DNA from: NORP233 sp050186825
Lineage (GTDB): Bacteria; Planctomycetota; J058
Assembly: GCA_050186825.1 (NCBI GenBank)
Contig: JBFWYD010000037.1
Coordinates: forward strand, 37,430-101,429
Length of the DNA stretch: 64,000 bases
Direction of reading: 5' to 3'
This document shows, in pieces, positions 43,107-53,237 of the stretch. Made by a program: the position numbers and the translations under genes. The notes under the pieces were generated by a model. It had not been told where the DNA came from and ran no database searches. It worked only from the letters and a program-made list of their open reading frames with translations. The stretch's first letter is position 1. Each line of letters starts with the position of its first letter.

Positions 43107-43699
43107 GGCTTGCCGCCGGCGGGCAGCGGGCACACGCCGCCCTCGCAGGCCTCGCCAGCCGCTCCGGGCGTCGCCGGGCGAGCTCCGCTCGAGGCCTCCG
43201 CGGCCGGGTCGAAGGCGACCCCGCGCAGGCTGGTCCAGTCCTCGGGCGCGCGGTGCCCGCTGAAGCGCACGAGCCGGTCCTGGCCGACGACCACGATCGT
43301 GGGCGTGCCGTGCACGCCCAGCGCGCGCGAGATCGTGAGCTCCGGATCGCGCAGCTGCGGGAAGGCGTAGCCCCAGGCCGCGCGCACGCGCGCCACCTCG
43401 GCCGGATCGACGCGCGCCGCTGCGCCGGGGACCACCCCCACGAAGTGGATCCGCCCCCGCTCGGCCCGCGCGGCCGCGGCCACGAGCGGCGCCTCGTCGC
43501 GGCAGGACTCGCACCAGGTCTGCCAGAACACGAGCGCCACGCTCTCCCCGCGCGCGAGCGCGGCGTCGTAGTCGCGCGCCTGCCCGTCGGTGTCCGTCCC
43601 CGCGAGGCGCAGCTCCGCGGGCGCCCGCTCGGGCGTCCCGGGGCCCGCGGCGCAGCCGCTGAGAAGGAGCAGGAGAAGGCTCGCGAGGGCGTGTCTCAT
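43103..43699 (-). CDS. TlpA-like thioredoxin-fold lipoprotein
   Basis: A 198-residue predicted lipoprotein: leader ending in LLSGC, lipidated C16. A thioredoxin-like domain carries the C63-ES-C66 active site (FWQTWCESCRDEAP) and cis-Pro GTPT. The C-terminus has an extra CEGGVC motif. It would act as a periplasmic thiol reductase or oxidant, perhaps in cytochrome c maturation. It is coupled to apbE. A 128-base gap to the upstream DMP19-like gene shows no clear structure. Confidence 0.88.
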   Translation of the reverse strand: MRHALASLLLLLLSGCAAGPGTPERAPAELRLAGTDTDGQARDYDAALARGESVALVFWQTWCESCRDEAPLVAAAARAERGRIHFVGVVPGAAARVDPAEVARVRAAWGYAFPQLRDPELTISRALGVHGTPTIVVVGQDRLVRFSGHRAPEDWTSLRGVAFDPAAEASSGARPATPGAAGEACEGGVCPLPAGGKP

Positions 43700-43827
43700 G
43701 GGGCGTCACTCTACGGCCCCGAGGGGGGGCGACGCGCTCGTCTCGTGACGGCGGGGTGGTGGCTAGGCCGCCTTGCTCATCGCCAGCACGGCCGTGTGCA
43801 CCTCGGCGGCTGGACCGCGCCAGCGCG

Positions 43828-44559
43828 TCACCTTCCGTTCTCGACATTCGGGCCCAAGAGCCGCCGACGGACGAACTGCGAGAGCTTGTGGTAGGTGAAG
43901 GGGCCTTCGCGGATCGCTTCCACGCTGAGCTTCTCCAGCGAGCGCAGCGCCTCCGAGCTGTCTGGCCCGGCCAGGAACTCGCGGCGAGACTCCAAGTGGC
44001 GTTCCGGCGCAGGGAACGGGAACAGGTTCTCAGCGGCTTGGAGCTTGTCCGCTACTTCGTGAGCACCGATCGCACGCAGCGCATTCCTGAATGCTGCGTA
44101 GCTCACGCCCTCGGGCCAGTCTCGCTCGAAGAAGAACTCGAAGCCTCCGTTGTCGATCACACCTTGAAAGCTGTAGACCGCCCACACGGTGAAGAGGTCG
44201 CGATCTAGGAGCAGAGGCCAAGCAGGATCGTCTTGGCGCTCATACACCCGACCCTCCACGCTCTCCAGGATCGCGTGCGCGGCATCCTCGCACTGCTTGC
44301 AGACGCGAGCGTCAGGCGGCGCGTAGGAGCTGGAGTGTTCGTGCCTTCCGCAGAGGTCACAGTTGAAGGCGTTCTGGCTGGGCTTGAGGGCCTTGTTGCA
44401 GTCAGCGCAGCGCGGACCTTCGCTTCCTGTTGGCAAGCTCGCCTCCCCAGCGGTCCCGTTGTTGGTGCACAGCGCACTCTCCGCTGGGGACGAACAGGCC
44501 TGAGCGAGCAGAGCGACCGGGACCAAGAAGATCAAGTTGGGGCGTCTGGTCGTACTCAC
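43828..44559 (-). CDS. DMP19 (DUF4375)-like lipoprotein with zinc-ribbon motifs
   Basis: A 243-residue protein from GTG (44557-44559), with GGAG upstream; a TTG start would add nine residues. The lipobox is LLAQAC (C22). C-x2-C pairs (CADC, CDLCG, CKQCED) suggest a zinc-ribbon segment at about 50-95. Residues 105-240 match the DMP19 / DUF4375 fold (WAVYSFQGVIDNGGFEFFFE, then GAHEVADKLQAAENLFP). DMP19 relatives are often associated with restriction-inhibition or immunity roles, but function here is unknown. Codon use looks less GC-biased than its neighbours, hinting at acquisition. Confidence 0.75.
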   Translation of the reverse strand: MSTTRRPNLIFLVPVALLAQACSSPAESALCTNNGTAGEASLPTGSEGPRCADCNKALKPSQNAFNCDLCGRHEHSSSYAPPDARVCKQCEDAAHAILESVEGRVYERQDDPAWPLLLDRDLFTVWAVYSFQGVIDNGGFEFFFERDWPEGVSYAAFRNALRAIGAHEVADKLQAAENLFPFPAPERHLESRREFLAGPDSSEALRSLEKLSVEAIREGPFTYHKLSQFVRRRLLGPNVENGR

Positions 44560-44739
44560 CCGACTCTCCTCATCAGCTTGGAGCAAGCCAAGGCGCTTCG
44601 AGCCTGAGGGAGGTCAACCGCCGGGATCCCAGCAGGGCCAGACCGCCCCCTACTGCCGACTCCGATCTTCGCATTGGACCTCCCTCATTCTCCCCGACCT
44701 CCCCGGGCGATCGACAGCCCCCCGCGCTACCCTCCTCGC

Positions 44740-45384
44740 ATGCGCGCGCTCCTCCCCGCCTTCCTCGTGCTGCTCGTCGCCGGGCCCGCGCTCGGCTATG
44801 GCTACACGCGCGAGGAGGACCCGCTGCTCAAGGCCTTCCAGGCCGCGGTGCGCGCGGCGCGGGAGGGGGACTTCGGCGCGGTGCGGGCGCAGGCGGCCAA
44901 GGTGGGCTGGCAGCTCGACGAGCTCAAGACCAAGGAGGACCTCGGGGTCGACTACCGGCCCGTGCTCGACCAGGCGCTGGCGGACCCGACTACGGAGGCC
45001 AGGGTGGTCACGGCCTGGGCCAACCTGATGTACCTGGCCTTGCTCCAGAAGTTGCACTGGAACGGCGCGGAGAAGCTCGCGGACTACCACAAGGCGCGGG
45101 CGCGGCTGGACGCGGCCTGGGCCTACTACGAGCTCGCGCTGGCGGGGAACGTGCGCCAGGACGACGCCGCGCGGCGGAAGAAGGACCCCAAGGCGCCCTC
45201 GCGGCACGAGGACCTGGTCAAGACCTTCGAGGTGGCGCGCAAGGCGCTCGGGACGCCGGGGCTGCTCGGGGCCGGCAAGCGGCCGCCCGACCCGGCGGCC
45301 TTTCGCAAGGCCTCGCTGCGGATCGCGGGGCACCTGAACGCCGTGTTCATGGGCTTCGTGAAGCCCGGCGCCAAGGAGCGCTGA
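44740..45384 (+). CDS. Secreted hypothetical protein, 214 aa
   Basis: Not recognised. The ATG at 44740 gives a clean signal peptide (RALLPAFLVLLVAGPALGYG). The mature part is helical and charged (DPLLKAFQAAVRAAREGDF, NLMYLALLQKLHWNGAEKL, RARLDAAWAYYELALAGN), resembling a TPR- or four-helix-like secreted scaffold with no catalytic motif. It is divergent from the DMP19-like gene, with a 180-base shared upstream region. Repeat copy D begins within its stop codon. Confidence 0.75.
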   Translation: MRALLPAFLVLLVAGPALGYGYTREEDPLLKAFQAAVRAAREGDFGAVRAQAAKVGWQLDELKTKEDLGVDYRPVLDQALADPTTEARVVTAWANLMYLALLQKLHWNGAEKLADYHKARARLDAAWAYYELALAGNVRQDDAARRKKDPKAPSRHEDLVKTFEVARKALGTPGLLGAGKRPPDPAAFRKASLRIAGHLNAVFMGFVKPGAKER

Positions 45385-45577
45385 GCCGAGCTGCGGATGC
45401 CGAGCGTTCACGCGGAGACGGGAGGTGGTGCGAGGGCGCCAGGGAGTGCACGCTCGGCCTCCTTGCTCGGCTCAATGGGCGGAGTGCGGGTCGCTCCGGG
45501 CAAGCGGGGCTGCCGCACCGCGGAGGGTGTTCGCGAGTCCACCCGGTCTCGGAGCTGACGCCCGGCCTGCAGCGCCA
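45383..45577 (+). repeat. Stop-abutting hairpin element, copy D
   Basis: A two-part stem like copy C: outer arms 45383-45390 / 45466-45473 (GAGCCGAG / CTCGGCTC), inner arms 45399-45411 / 45446-45458 with one mismatch, 34-nt loop. Compared with copy C the outer stem has a C-G pair in place of G-C, and the inner stem a C-G in place of T-A. The tail (CTCAATGGGCGG and a long conserved segment) and one small hairpin motif at 45554 align with copy C over 195 bases. About 130 bases of unassigned sequence follow before the next gene. Confidence 0.88.
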
Positions 45578-45711
45578 ATCGCAGTGGTTGAATGGAAGAG
45601 TGGAGAATAGAGCTGGCCTCCGCCGCCTCCGGACGCGGTCGCCATGGCTGGACGGAGCCACAGCGCGTGCGAGATCGCGAGGATCCTGCAGAGGCGCCGA
45701 GCGGGCCAAGG

Positions 45712-47229
45712 GTGTCCGGGCGCGCCGGAGGGGTGAGCTGCGAGGCAGAGGAGACGCGGGTCTCGGGCGCGGGCGCGCGCGACGTCTCGGGCCCGGCCCC
45801 CGAGGGCCTGGGGGCCTCGGCCCAGCGAGCGGGCGTGCCCGCGGCTTGCTTGCTGGTCGTGGGCCTGGTCGCGGTCGCGTGGCGCCTGGCGCTCGCGCCC
45901 GGCGCGCCCGCGGCCTTCGACGAGGTCTCCTTCCTGGCCGCGCTCGAGCGCTACGACCTGCTCTCCTTCGAGCCGCACTTCCCGGGCTACCCGCTCACGG
46001 TGCTCCTGGCGCGGCTGCTCGCGGCGGCCGGCGCGGCGCGGCCCTACGCGGCGCTGAGCGGGCTGGCGCTGCTGGTCGCGCTGCCCGCGCTGTTCCGGCT
46101 CGCGGGCGGCGGGTGGCGCGGGGCGTGGGCGGGTGCGCTCTTCGCCTGGGCGCCGCTCGCCGCGCGGGAGGGGCTGCGGCCCATGGCGGACACGCTCGCG
46201 ACCTGCCTGGTCGTCGCCGGGGCCGCGCTCCTGCTCGACGCGCGGCGCGCGCGTCTGGGGCCAGCGCGGCTGGGGCCAGCGCGGCTGGGCGCCGGGCGCC
46301 TGGGGGCGGGCGCCCTCCTGCTCGGGGCGGCCGCCGCGGCCAAGCCGGACGTGGCCCTGTTCCTGGCCCTGCTCCTGCTCCCCTGCGCGCGCGCGGCGCG
46401 GCCGGGGCGCGCGGCGGGGATCGCCGCGCTGGCGCTCGCGCCCTGGGTGGCCTTCGGCGCGCTGGCGCTGGTCGAGGGCTGCGGCGGGGTCGAGCGCGCC
46501 TGGCACGAGGGGCTGCGCTTCGTCTCGGGGCACCTCGGCGACTGGGGCGGGCTCGACCGCAGCGCGCCGCGCGCGCTCTTCGCCTGCGCGCCGCTGGGCG
46601 ACCTCGGCCCGGACGCCGTGGCGGCGCGGCTGGCGGGTGTGGTCCTGCTCGCGGCGCTCGCGCTGCGCGCGCCGCGGGCCTTGCGGCGGGCCGCGCTGAT
46701 CGGGGCCGGGCCCTACGGGCTGTGGCTGCTCTTCGGGCAGAACCTGGCGCACCCGCGCCACGCCCTGCCGCTCTTGCCCTTCCTGCTCGTGCTCGCGGCG
46801 CGGGGGCTGCCCGCGCGGGGTGCGCGCGGCCGGCGGGCCGCCCTCGCGGCGGGCGCGCTGGCGCTGGTCGCCGTGGCCAGCACGCTCGTCCGCGCGCCGG
46901 CCTGGCGCGAGGGCGGGCGACCCGTGGATCGGCTCGCGGAGTGGCTGGCCGCGCAGCCGCTCGAGGCCAGGCTCTACGCGGGGAGCGCGGCGCGCGCGCT
47001 GCGCTGGCGGCTGCCGGCGCGCGACGTGCGGCGCGCCCGCGACGCGGCGCACCTGCGGGCGGACCTCGCCGCCGACCCGTCGCCGCCCGCGCTCGTGTTC
47101 GCCACCGACGAGGTCCTGGCCGGCGCGGCCGAGCCGGGTGTCCCGCCGATCGGACTCCGAGCAGAAGGCGCCCAGGCTCGCGACACGCCGGCGCCGGAGA
47201 CGACAATGGCGCGCAGGAGGAGCCCCTGA
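45712..47229 (+). CDS. GT-C-type polytopic membrane glycosyltransferase, probable
   Basis: A 505-residue membrane protein with about ten helices after a 60-residue polar N-terminus. A short periplasmic segment just after the first helix, AAFDEVSFLAALERYDLL, carries the acidic DE pair typical of GT-C transferases. Later, PHFPGYPLTVLLARLL and AHPRHALPLLPFLLV fit dolichyl/undecaprenyl-phosphate-sugar-using families. The sugar and acceptor are unknown. GTG at 45712 is uncertain; GTG at 45733 is an alternative. A short internal repeat (ARLGPARLGPARLGAGRLG) is coded by a tandem DNA repeat near 46255-46300. The stop overlaps the start of the next kinase (CTGA). Confidence 0.72.
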   Translation: MSGRAGGVSCEAEETRVSGAGARDVSGPAPEGLGASAQRAGVPAACLLVVGLVAVAWRLALAPGAPAAFDEVSFLAALERYDLLSFEPHFPGYPLTVLLARLLAAAGAARPYAALSGLALLVALPALFRLAGGGWRGAWAGALFAWAPLAAREGLRPMADTLATCLVVAGAALLLDARRARLGPARLGPARLGAGRLGAGALLLGAAAAAKPDVALFLALLLLPCARAARPGRAAGIAALALAPWVAFGALALVEGCGGVERAWHEGLRFVSGHLGDWGGLDRSAPRALFACAPLGDLGPDAVAARLAGVVLLAALALRAPRALRRAALIGAGPYGLWLLFGQNLAHPRHALPLLPFLLVLAARGLPARGARGRRAALAAGALALVAVASTLVRAPAWREGGRPVDRLAEWLAAQPLEARLYAGSAARALRWRLPARDVRRARDAAHLRADLAADPSPPALVFATDEVLAGAAEPGVPPIGLRAEGAQARDTPAPETTMARRRSP

Positions 47230-48763
47230 CCGCGTCGCCCGGGCCTGCGCCCTCCCTCGAGGGGCCCTCCCCCGAGGGGCGGCCCTTCTCGCTCACGAAG
47301 TACTTCCTCGGCACCGGCGTGGCGACCCTGATCGTGACGGCCGTGCTGCTCGCGCTCCAGGCGGCCCACGAGGTGCGCGAGGACATCCTCAACCGCAGCC
47401 AGTACGACGCGGCGCGGATCGCGTTGCACCTCAACCGCGAGGTGCACGAGGGCTTCATTCTGCCGGCGGTCGAGAAGGGCGAGGCGATCGACCTCGACGA
47501 CCCGCGGCAGCTCGCGCGCCTGGACTTGATCGTGCGCCTGGGGATCTCCGAGCTGGACGTGCGCGCGGTCTACCTGTTCGACCTCGAGGGGCGGATCACC
47601 TACTCCACCAACCTCGAGCACCGCGGCTTCGCGATCCGCGACAACCCCAACTACCGGCGCGCGCTCGCCGGCGAGGTCTCCTCGCTGCTCGTGGCCCGCG
47701 GCAACCCCCTCGACGTGGCCGGCGGCGCGGCCGCGGTCAACCTGCTCGAGACCTACGTGCCGGTGCACGCCCTGGACGCGGCGGGTCAGCCGGGCGAGCT
47801 CGTGGGCGTGATCGAGATCTACCAGGACGCCACCAACCTGGTCAGCGAGACGCGCGCGGCCATGGTCAACGCGGCCCTGACCTCGGCGGGCGCGCTCGGG
47901 CTGCTGATGCTCGCGCTCTGGCTCTGGGTGCGGAAGGCGGACCGGATCATCGAGGAGCGGACCCAGGCCCTGCTGGCGGCCAACGCCCGGCTGGAGGCCC
48001 TGTCCGAGGACCTCGAGCGCCAGGTGGACGACCGCACGCGCCGGCTGGTGCGGGCCGAGACCCTGGCCTCGCTCGGGACCCTGGCCGCGGGCGTGGCGCA
48101 CGAGGTCAACAACCCGGTGGCGGCGATCGCCTCCTCGGCCGAGGGCCTGCTGCGCCGGGCGGGGCGCAGCGAGTCGCTGCGCGAGCACCCCGAGTTCGCC
48201 GACTTCCCGGACTACCTGGAGATCATTCGCGACGAGGCCTTCCGGGTGAAGTCGATCACGCGCAACCTGCTCGACTTCAGCCGCACCGGCGAGGCCGAGG
48301 CCCGCGAGCCCGTGGACCTGCGCGCCTTGCTCCAGGCGGCGGCGCGCCTGTTCGAGCACCGCGCCGCGCGCGAGGACAAGACGATCGCGCTCGACCTCCC
48401 CGAGGTCCCGGTGGTGGTCACGGGTGACCCGGCCCGGCTGCGCCAGGTGGCCCTGAACCTGACCGTCAACGCGCTCGAGGCCAGCCGCGCGCTCGTGCGC
48501 TGGCGGCTGGAGCAGGACTCGGAGGCCGCCACGCTGGTGTGCGAGGACGACGGCCCGGGCTTCACGGCGGAGGCGCTCGAGCGCGCCATGGAGCCCTTCT
48601 TCACCAACAAGCCCGTGGGCAGCGGGACCGGCCTCGGGCTCTCGATCGCCTACGGCGTCGTGCGCGAGCACGGCGGAGAGCTGAAGCTGGGGAACCGTCC
48701 CAGCGGGGGCGGCGCGGTCCGCGTGACCCTCCCCCGCGCCGGGCACGAGCGAGGAGCGGAGCC

Positions 48764-48767
<4 letters not shown>
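47226..48767 (+). CDS. Membrane sensor histidine kinase, likely CTG start
   Basis: A 513-residue kinase: helix 1 (YFLGTGVATLIVTAVLLALQ), a periplasmic Cache-like sensor at about 50-210 (VYLFDLEGRITYSTN), helix 2, coiled coil, HisKA with H292 (GVAHEVNNPVAAIASS), and HATPase (NLTVNALEAS, CEDDGPGF, GSGTGLGLSIAYG). No ATG, GTG or TTG lies in frame at a suitable place: the frame before helix 1 is open but contains only CTG at 47226, which overlaps the previous stop as CTGA and has AGGAGGAG three bases upstream. That geometry matches the GTGA overlaps elsewhere. It partners the next regulator. Confidence 0.88.
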
Positions 48768-50134
<1,367 letters not shown>

Positions 50135-50168
50135 GCGGGTCGACGACCTGAGGCCACGTGCTCTCCCT

Positions 50169-50243
<75 letters not shown>

Positions 50244-50304
50244 CGCTCGATCCTCGGAGCGAGGGCGGTGCGGGCGCGGAGCGCCCGACGCAGCGGTGCG
50301 CGCC

Positions 50305-51813
50305 ATGAGCGGAGCGAGTCGGGCGTTGGCCAGCGCCGCGCGGCGAGGGCGGCTGCTCGCCTGCGCGGCGGCCCTGGTCGTGGGCGCCTGCGCGGCGCCG
50401 CAGGCGCCGTCGCCGTCAGCGGGCGAGGACGTCGCGCCCTCCGCGCCCGAAGCGGCGCCTGACGACCCAGGGCTCGGCGAGGCGACGGATCCCTTCGCGG
50501 AGCAGGAGCCGGGGCTGGGCGCGGCGCGGGACCCCTTCGCGGAGCCGAGCGCGGGCGAGGCCCAGCCCGAGCTCGGCGAGGCGCCCGATCCCTTCGCCGC
50601 CGAGGGCGCGCCCCTGGGTCAGCCCGACCTAGGGGAGGCGCCGGACCCCTTCGCTGCGGAGCGCGCCGCCGCGCCGACTCCTGCGTCGCCGAGCTTCGAC
50701 CCCGCGGCCGTCGAGACCCGGCTGCCCCCGCCCGGGCTCGAGGTCCACGGGCGGATCAACCTGACCCTGGCGCTCCTGCGCGGGCGCGAGCCCACGGAGA
50801 CCCTGCGCGGGCCGGCGGCCTTCGAGCTCAGCTCGGCCGACCTCTACGCCCAGTGGTTCCCGCGCCACTGGTTCGGCGTGCTGGCCGAGGTCGAGCTCGA
50901 GAGCGACCTCGAGGGCGACCGGGGCGAGGGCGAGGAGCGCGACGTCGAGCCCGACCTCGAGCTGCTCGTGGTGGAGCTGCGCCCGCTGCTCGACGAGCGC
51001 CTGCGGCTCCGCGTGGGGCGGGCGCCGCTGCCCTTCGGGCTCGAGCGGCGCTACTACGCGCCCTCGCGGCGCGAGCTCGCCAACCGCCCCGCCGCGTTTC
51101 GGCGCGTGTTCCCCGCCAGCGTGTCCGACGTCGGCGCCTTCCTGTGGTGGACCGCGCACCTGCCGACCGGCTGGGGGACCCTGTTCGAGCTCGAGGCCGC
51201 GCTGACCGCGGGGCTCGAGGGGCCGGACCGCGAGGACCTGCCCGACCCGCTCCGCCCCGATCGCAACGGCGAGCCGCAGCTCACGGGGCGCGCCGCCCTG
51301 ACCCTGCTCGACGTGGATGGCGACCCCGTCTCCCCGCTCCCCTGCGCCGCGCGGCTGACCCTGGGCGCCTCGCTCCTGCTCGGGCACTGGGACCCGCAGG
51401 CCCGCCGCCGGCTGCGCTTCGTCGGCTACGACGCCGAGCTGGTCGTGGGCGGGCCGGCGCTGGGCGAGCTGGGGCTGCGCTTCGAGCTGGTCCAGAGCGC
51501 GATCGAGCTCGGCCCGGACGCGCTGCTCGGGCGCACCCGCCACGGCCGGGGCTACTACGCCCAGGTCGCCTATCACCTGCCGCTGCGCCGCTCGCTCGCG
51601 GACGAGGTGTTCGTCGCCTTCCGCTACGGGCGCGCGGACCGCGACCTGCGCGTGGCGGAGGCCGTGGACGTCGAGCGCTACCACCTGGGCTTCGGCTGGG
51701 TGCCGGTGGACGGCCCGCTGGGGAAGGTGATGGCCAAGCTGGGCCTCGAAGTGAGCAAGGGGCCGGGCGCCGTCGAGCGCGCGCTCTACCTGGAGCTGGG
51801 ATATGCCTTCTGA
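50305..51813 (+). CDS. Outer-membrane porin-like protein with LGEAxDPFA repeats
   Basis: A 502-residue protein. The N-terminus has a helix and a lipobox-like LVVGAC (C29). Residues about 50-130 hold four repeats of the type LGEAxDPFAE. From about 150 to the end, amphipathic beta-strands end in an aromatic residue (YLELGYAF), typical of an outer-membrane beta-barrel of 14-18 strands (LDERLRLRVGRAPLPFGLE, RLRFVGYDAELVVGG). The combination of lipobox and barrel is unusual; the Cys may be only part of a signal peptide. ATG at 50305 was chosen; GTG at 50296 is possible. The next gene starts 11 bases before its stop. Confidence 0.75.
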   Translation: MSGASRALASAARRGRLLACAAALVVGACAAPQAPSPSAGEDVAPSAPEAAPDDPGLGEATDPFAEQEPGLGAARDPFAEPSAGEAQPELGEAPDPFAAEGAPLGQPDLGEAPDPFAAERAAAPTPASPSFDPAAVETRLPPPGLEVHGRINLTLALLRGREPTETLRGPAAFELSSADLYAQWFPRHWFGVLAEVELESDLEGDRGEGEERDVEPDLELLVVELRPLLDERLRLRVGRAPLPFGLERRYYAPSRRELANRPAAFRRVFPASVSDVGAFLWWTAHLPTGWGTLFELEAALTAGLEGPDREDLPDPLRPDRNGEPQLTGRAALTLLDVDGDPVSPLPCAARLTLGASLLLGHWDPQARRRLRFVGYDAELVVGGPALGELGLRFELVQSAIELGPDALLGRTRHGRGYYAQVAYHLPLRRSLADEVFVAFRYGRADRDLRVAEAVDVERYHLGFGWVPVDGPLGKVMAKLGLEVSKGPGAVERALYLELGYAF

Positions 51814-53236
51814 CGCGCCGCGCGACCTGGGGCGCTTCGACGCGATCGTGCTCGGCGGCGGGCCGGCCGGGCTGAGCGCGGCCTGGGAGCTCGGCCTCCA
51901 GGGCGCCCGCGCGCTGGTGGTCGAGCGCGAGGACGACACGGGCGGGCTGTGCCGCACCCACGTGCGGGAGGGCTACCGCTTCGACATGGGCGGGCACCGC
52001 TTCATCAGCGCCGACCGCGAGCTGCTCGACCGCGCCACCGCGCTGCTCGGGGACGAGCTGCTCCTGGCCGAGCGCACCAGCGAGGTGGCCCTGCTCGGGC
52101 AGCGCTTCCGCTACCCGCTCGAGCTGCCCGACCTGGCCCGGAAGCTCCCCCCCGGCCTCGCCCTGCGCGCGCTGGCCTCCTACCTGCGGCACCGCCTGCG
52201 CCCCGGCAAGGCGCCCGAGAGCTTCGAGGACTGGGCCACGCGGCGCTTCGGGCGCGTGCTCTACGAGCTGTTCCTCGGCCCCTACACCGAGAAGGTGTGG
52301 GGCGTCCCTCCCGACCAGCTCTCGCCGGAGTGGGCCCCGCAGCGGATCAGCTTCCACGACCTGGGCGAGGTCGCGCGCGCCCTGCTGCGGCGGCGCGACC
52401 CCGCGCCGCCGCGGACCTACGCCAAGAGCTTCCTCTACCCGCGCCTGGGGATCGGTCAGCTGTTCCAGGCCGCGCGCGCGGCCGCCGAGGCCGAGGGCGC
52501 CCAGGTGCTCGTGGGCGCCGTCCCGCGCGCGCTCGAGCGCGAGGGGGCGCGGGTCACGGGGGTCCTGCTCGAGACCCCTGATGGCCTCGCCCGCGCCCGC
52601 GCCGAGTGGGTGCTCTCGACGATCCCGCTCAGCGCGCTGCTCTCGCTCGTGGGCGCGCCCGCGCTGGCGAGCACGCTCCGCTTCCGGCCGGTGCGCTTCC
52701 TGAACCTCGGTCTGCGCGCGGGCGAGGTGCTGCCGACCACCTGGCGCTACGTGGGCGAGTCGCGCCTGCGCGCGGGGCGGCTCCAGGAGCCCAACAAGCG
52801 CAGCCTGGCCATGGCGCCGGCGGGGCGCAGCTCGCTCATGATCGAGATCCCGCACGCGCCGGGCGACGCGGTCGACCGCCAGGGCGACGCCGAGCTGCTG
52901 CTCCAGATGCGCGGCGAGCTGCGCGAGCTGGGCGTCCCCCTCGAGCAGGACCCGCCCGTGGTGTTCTCGGTGCGCGCGCCCGAGGCCTACCCCGTCCATC
53001 TCCGCGGGGTGGACGCCGCCCGCGACGCGGCCCTGGCCGCCGTGGACGCGCTCGAGAACCTGCGCAGCTTCGGTCGCCAGGGGGGCTTCCGCTTCGTGTT
53101 CTCCGACGCCGCGATGCGGATGGGCCTCGAGGCCGCGCGCGGCGTGAGCCGCGGCGCGCCGCCCGGCAGCCGGGAGCTGGCCCGGATCGCGAGCGCGCGC
53201 ACCCTGACCGAGGTCGCCTCGGTGGTCGGGCGCTGA
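51803..53236 (+). CDS. FAD-dependent protoporphyrinogen-oxidase-like / UDP-galactopyranose-mutase-like oxidoreductase
   Basis: A 477-residue flavoprotein. The N-terminal FAD motif is VLGGGPAGLSAAWEL, followed by EREDDTGGLCRTHV and FDMGGHRFIS, and later GPYTEKVWGV. This arrangement occurs in NAD(P)-binding Rossmann amine-oxidase-like proteins acting on cell-envelope sugars or carotenoids. The exact substrate is not clear. The ATG start overlaps the porin-like gene by 11 bases, so they are co-transcribed. It ends two bases before the convergent RING-like gene. Confidence 0.88.
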   Translation: MPSDAPRDLGRFDAIVLGGGPAGLSAAWELGLQGARALVVEREDDTGGLCRTHVREGYRFDMGGHRFISADRELLDRATALLGDELLLAERTSEVALLGQRFRYPLELPDLARKLPPGLALRALASYLRHRLRPGKAPESFEDWATRRFGRVLYELFLGPYTEKVWGVPPDQLSPEWAPQRISFHDLGEVARALLRRRDPAPPRTYAKSFLYPRLGIGQLFQAARAAAEAEGAQVLVGAVPRALEREGARVTGVLLETPDGLARARAEWVLSTIPLSALLSLVGAPALASTLRFRPVRFLNLGLRAGEVLPTTWRYVGESRLRAGRLQEPNKRSLAMAPAGRSSLMIEIPHAPGDAVDRQGDAELLLQMRGELRELGVPLEQDPPVVFSVRAPEAYPVHLRGVDAARDAALAAVDALENLRSFGRQGGFRFVFSDAAMRMGLEAARGVSRGAPPGSRELARIASARTLTEVASVVGR

Positions 53237-53237
53237 G

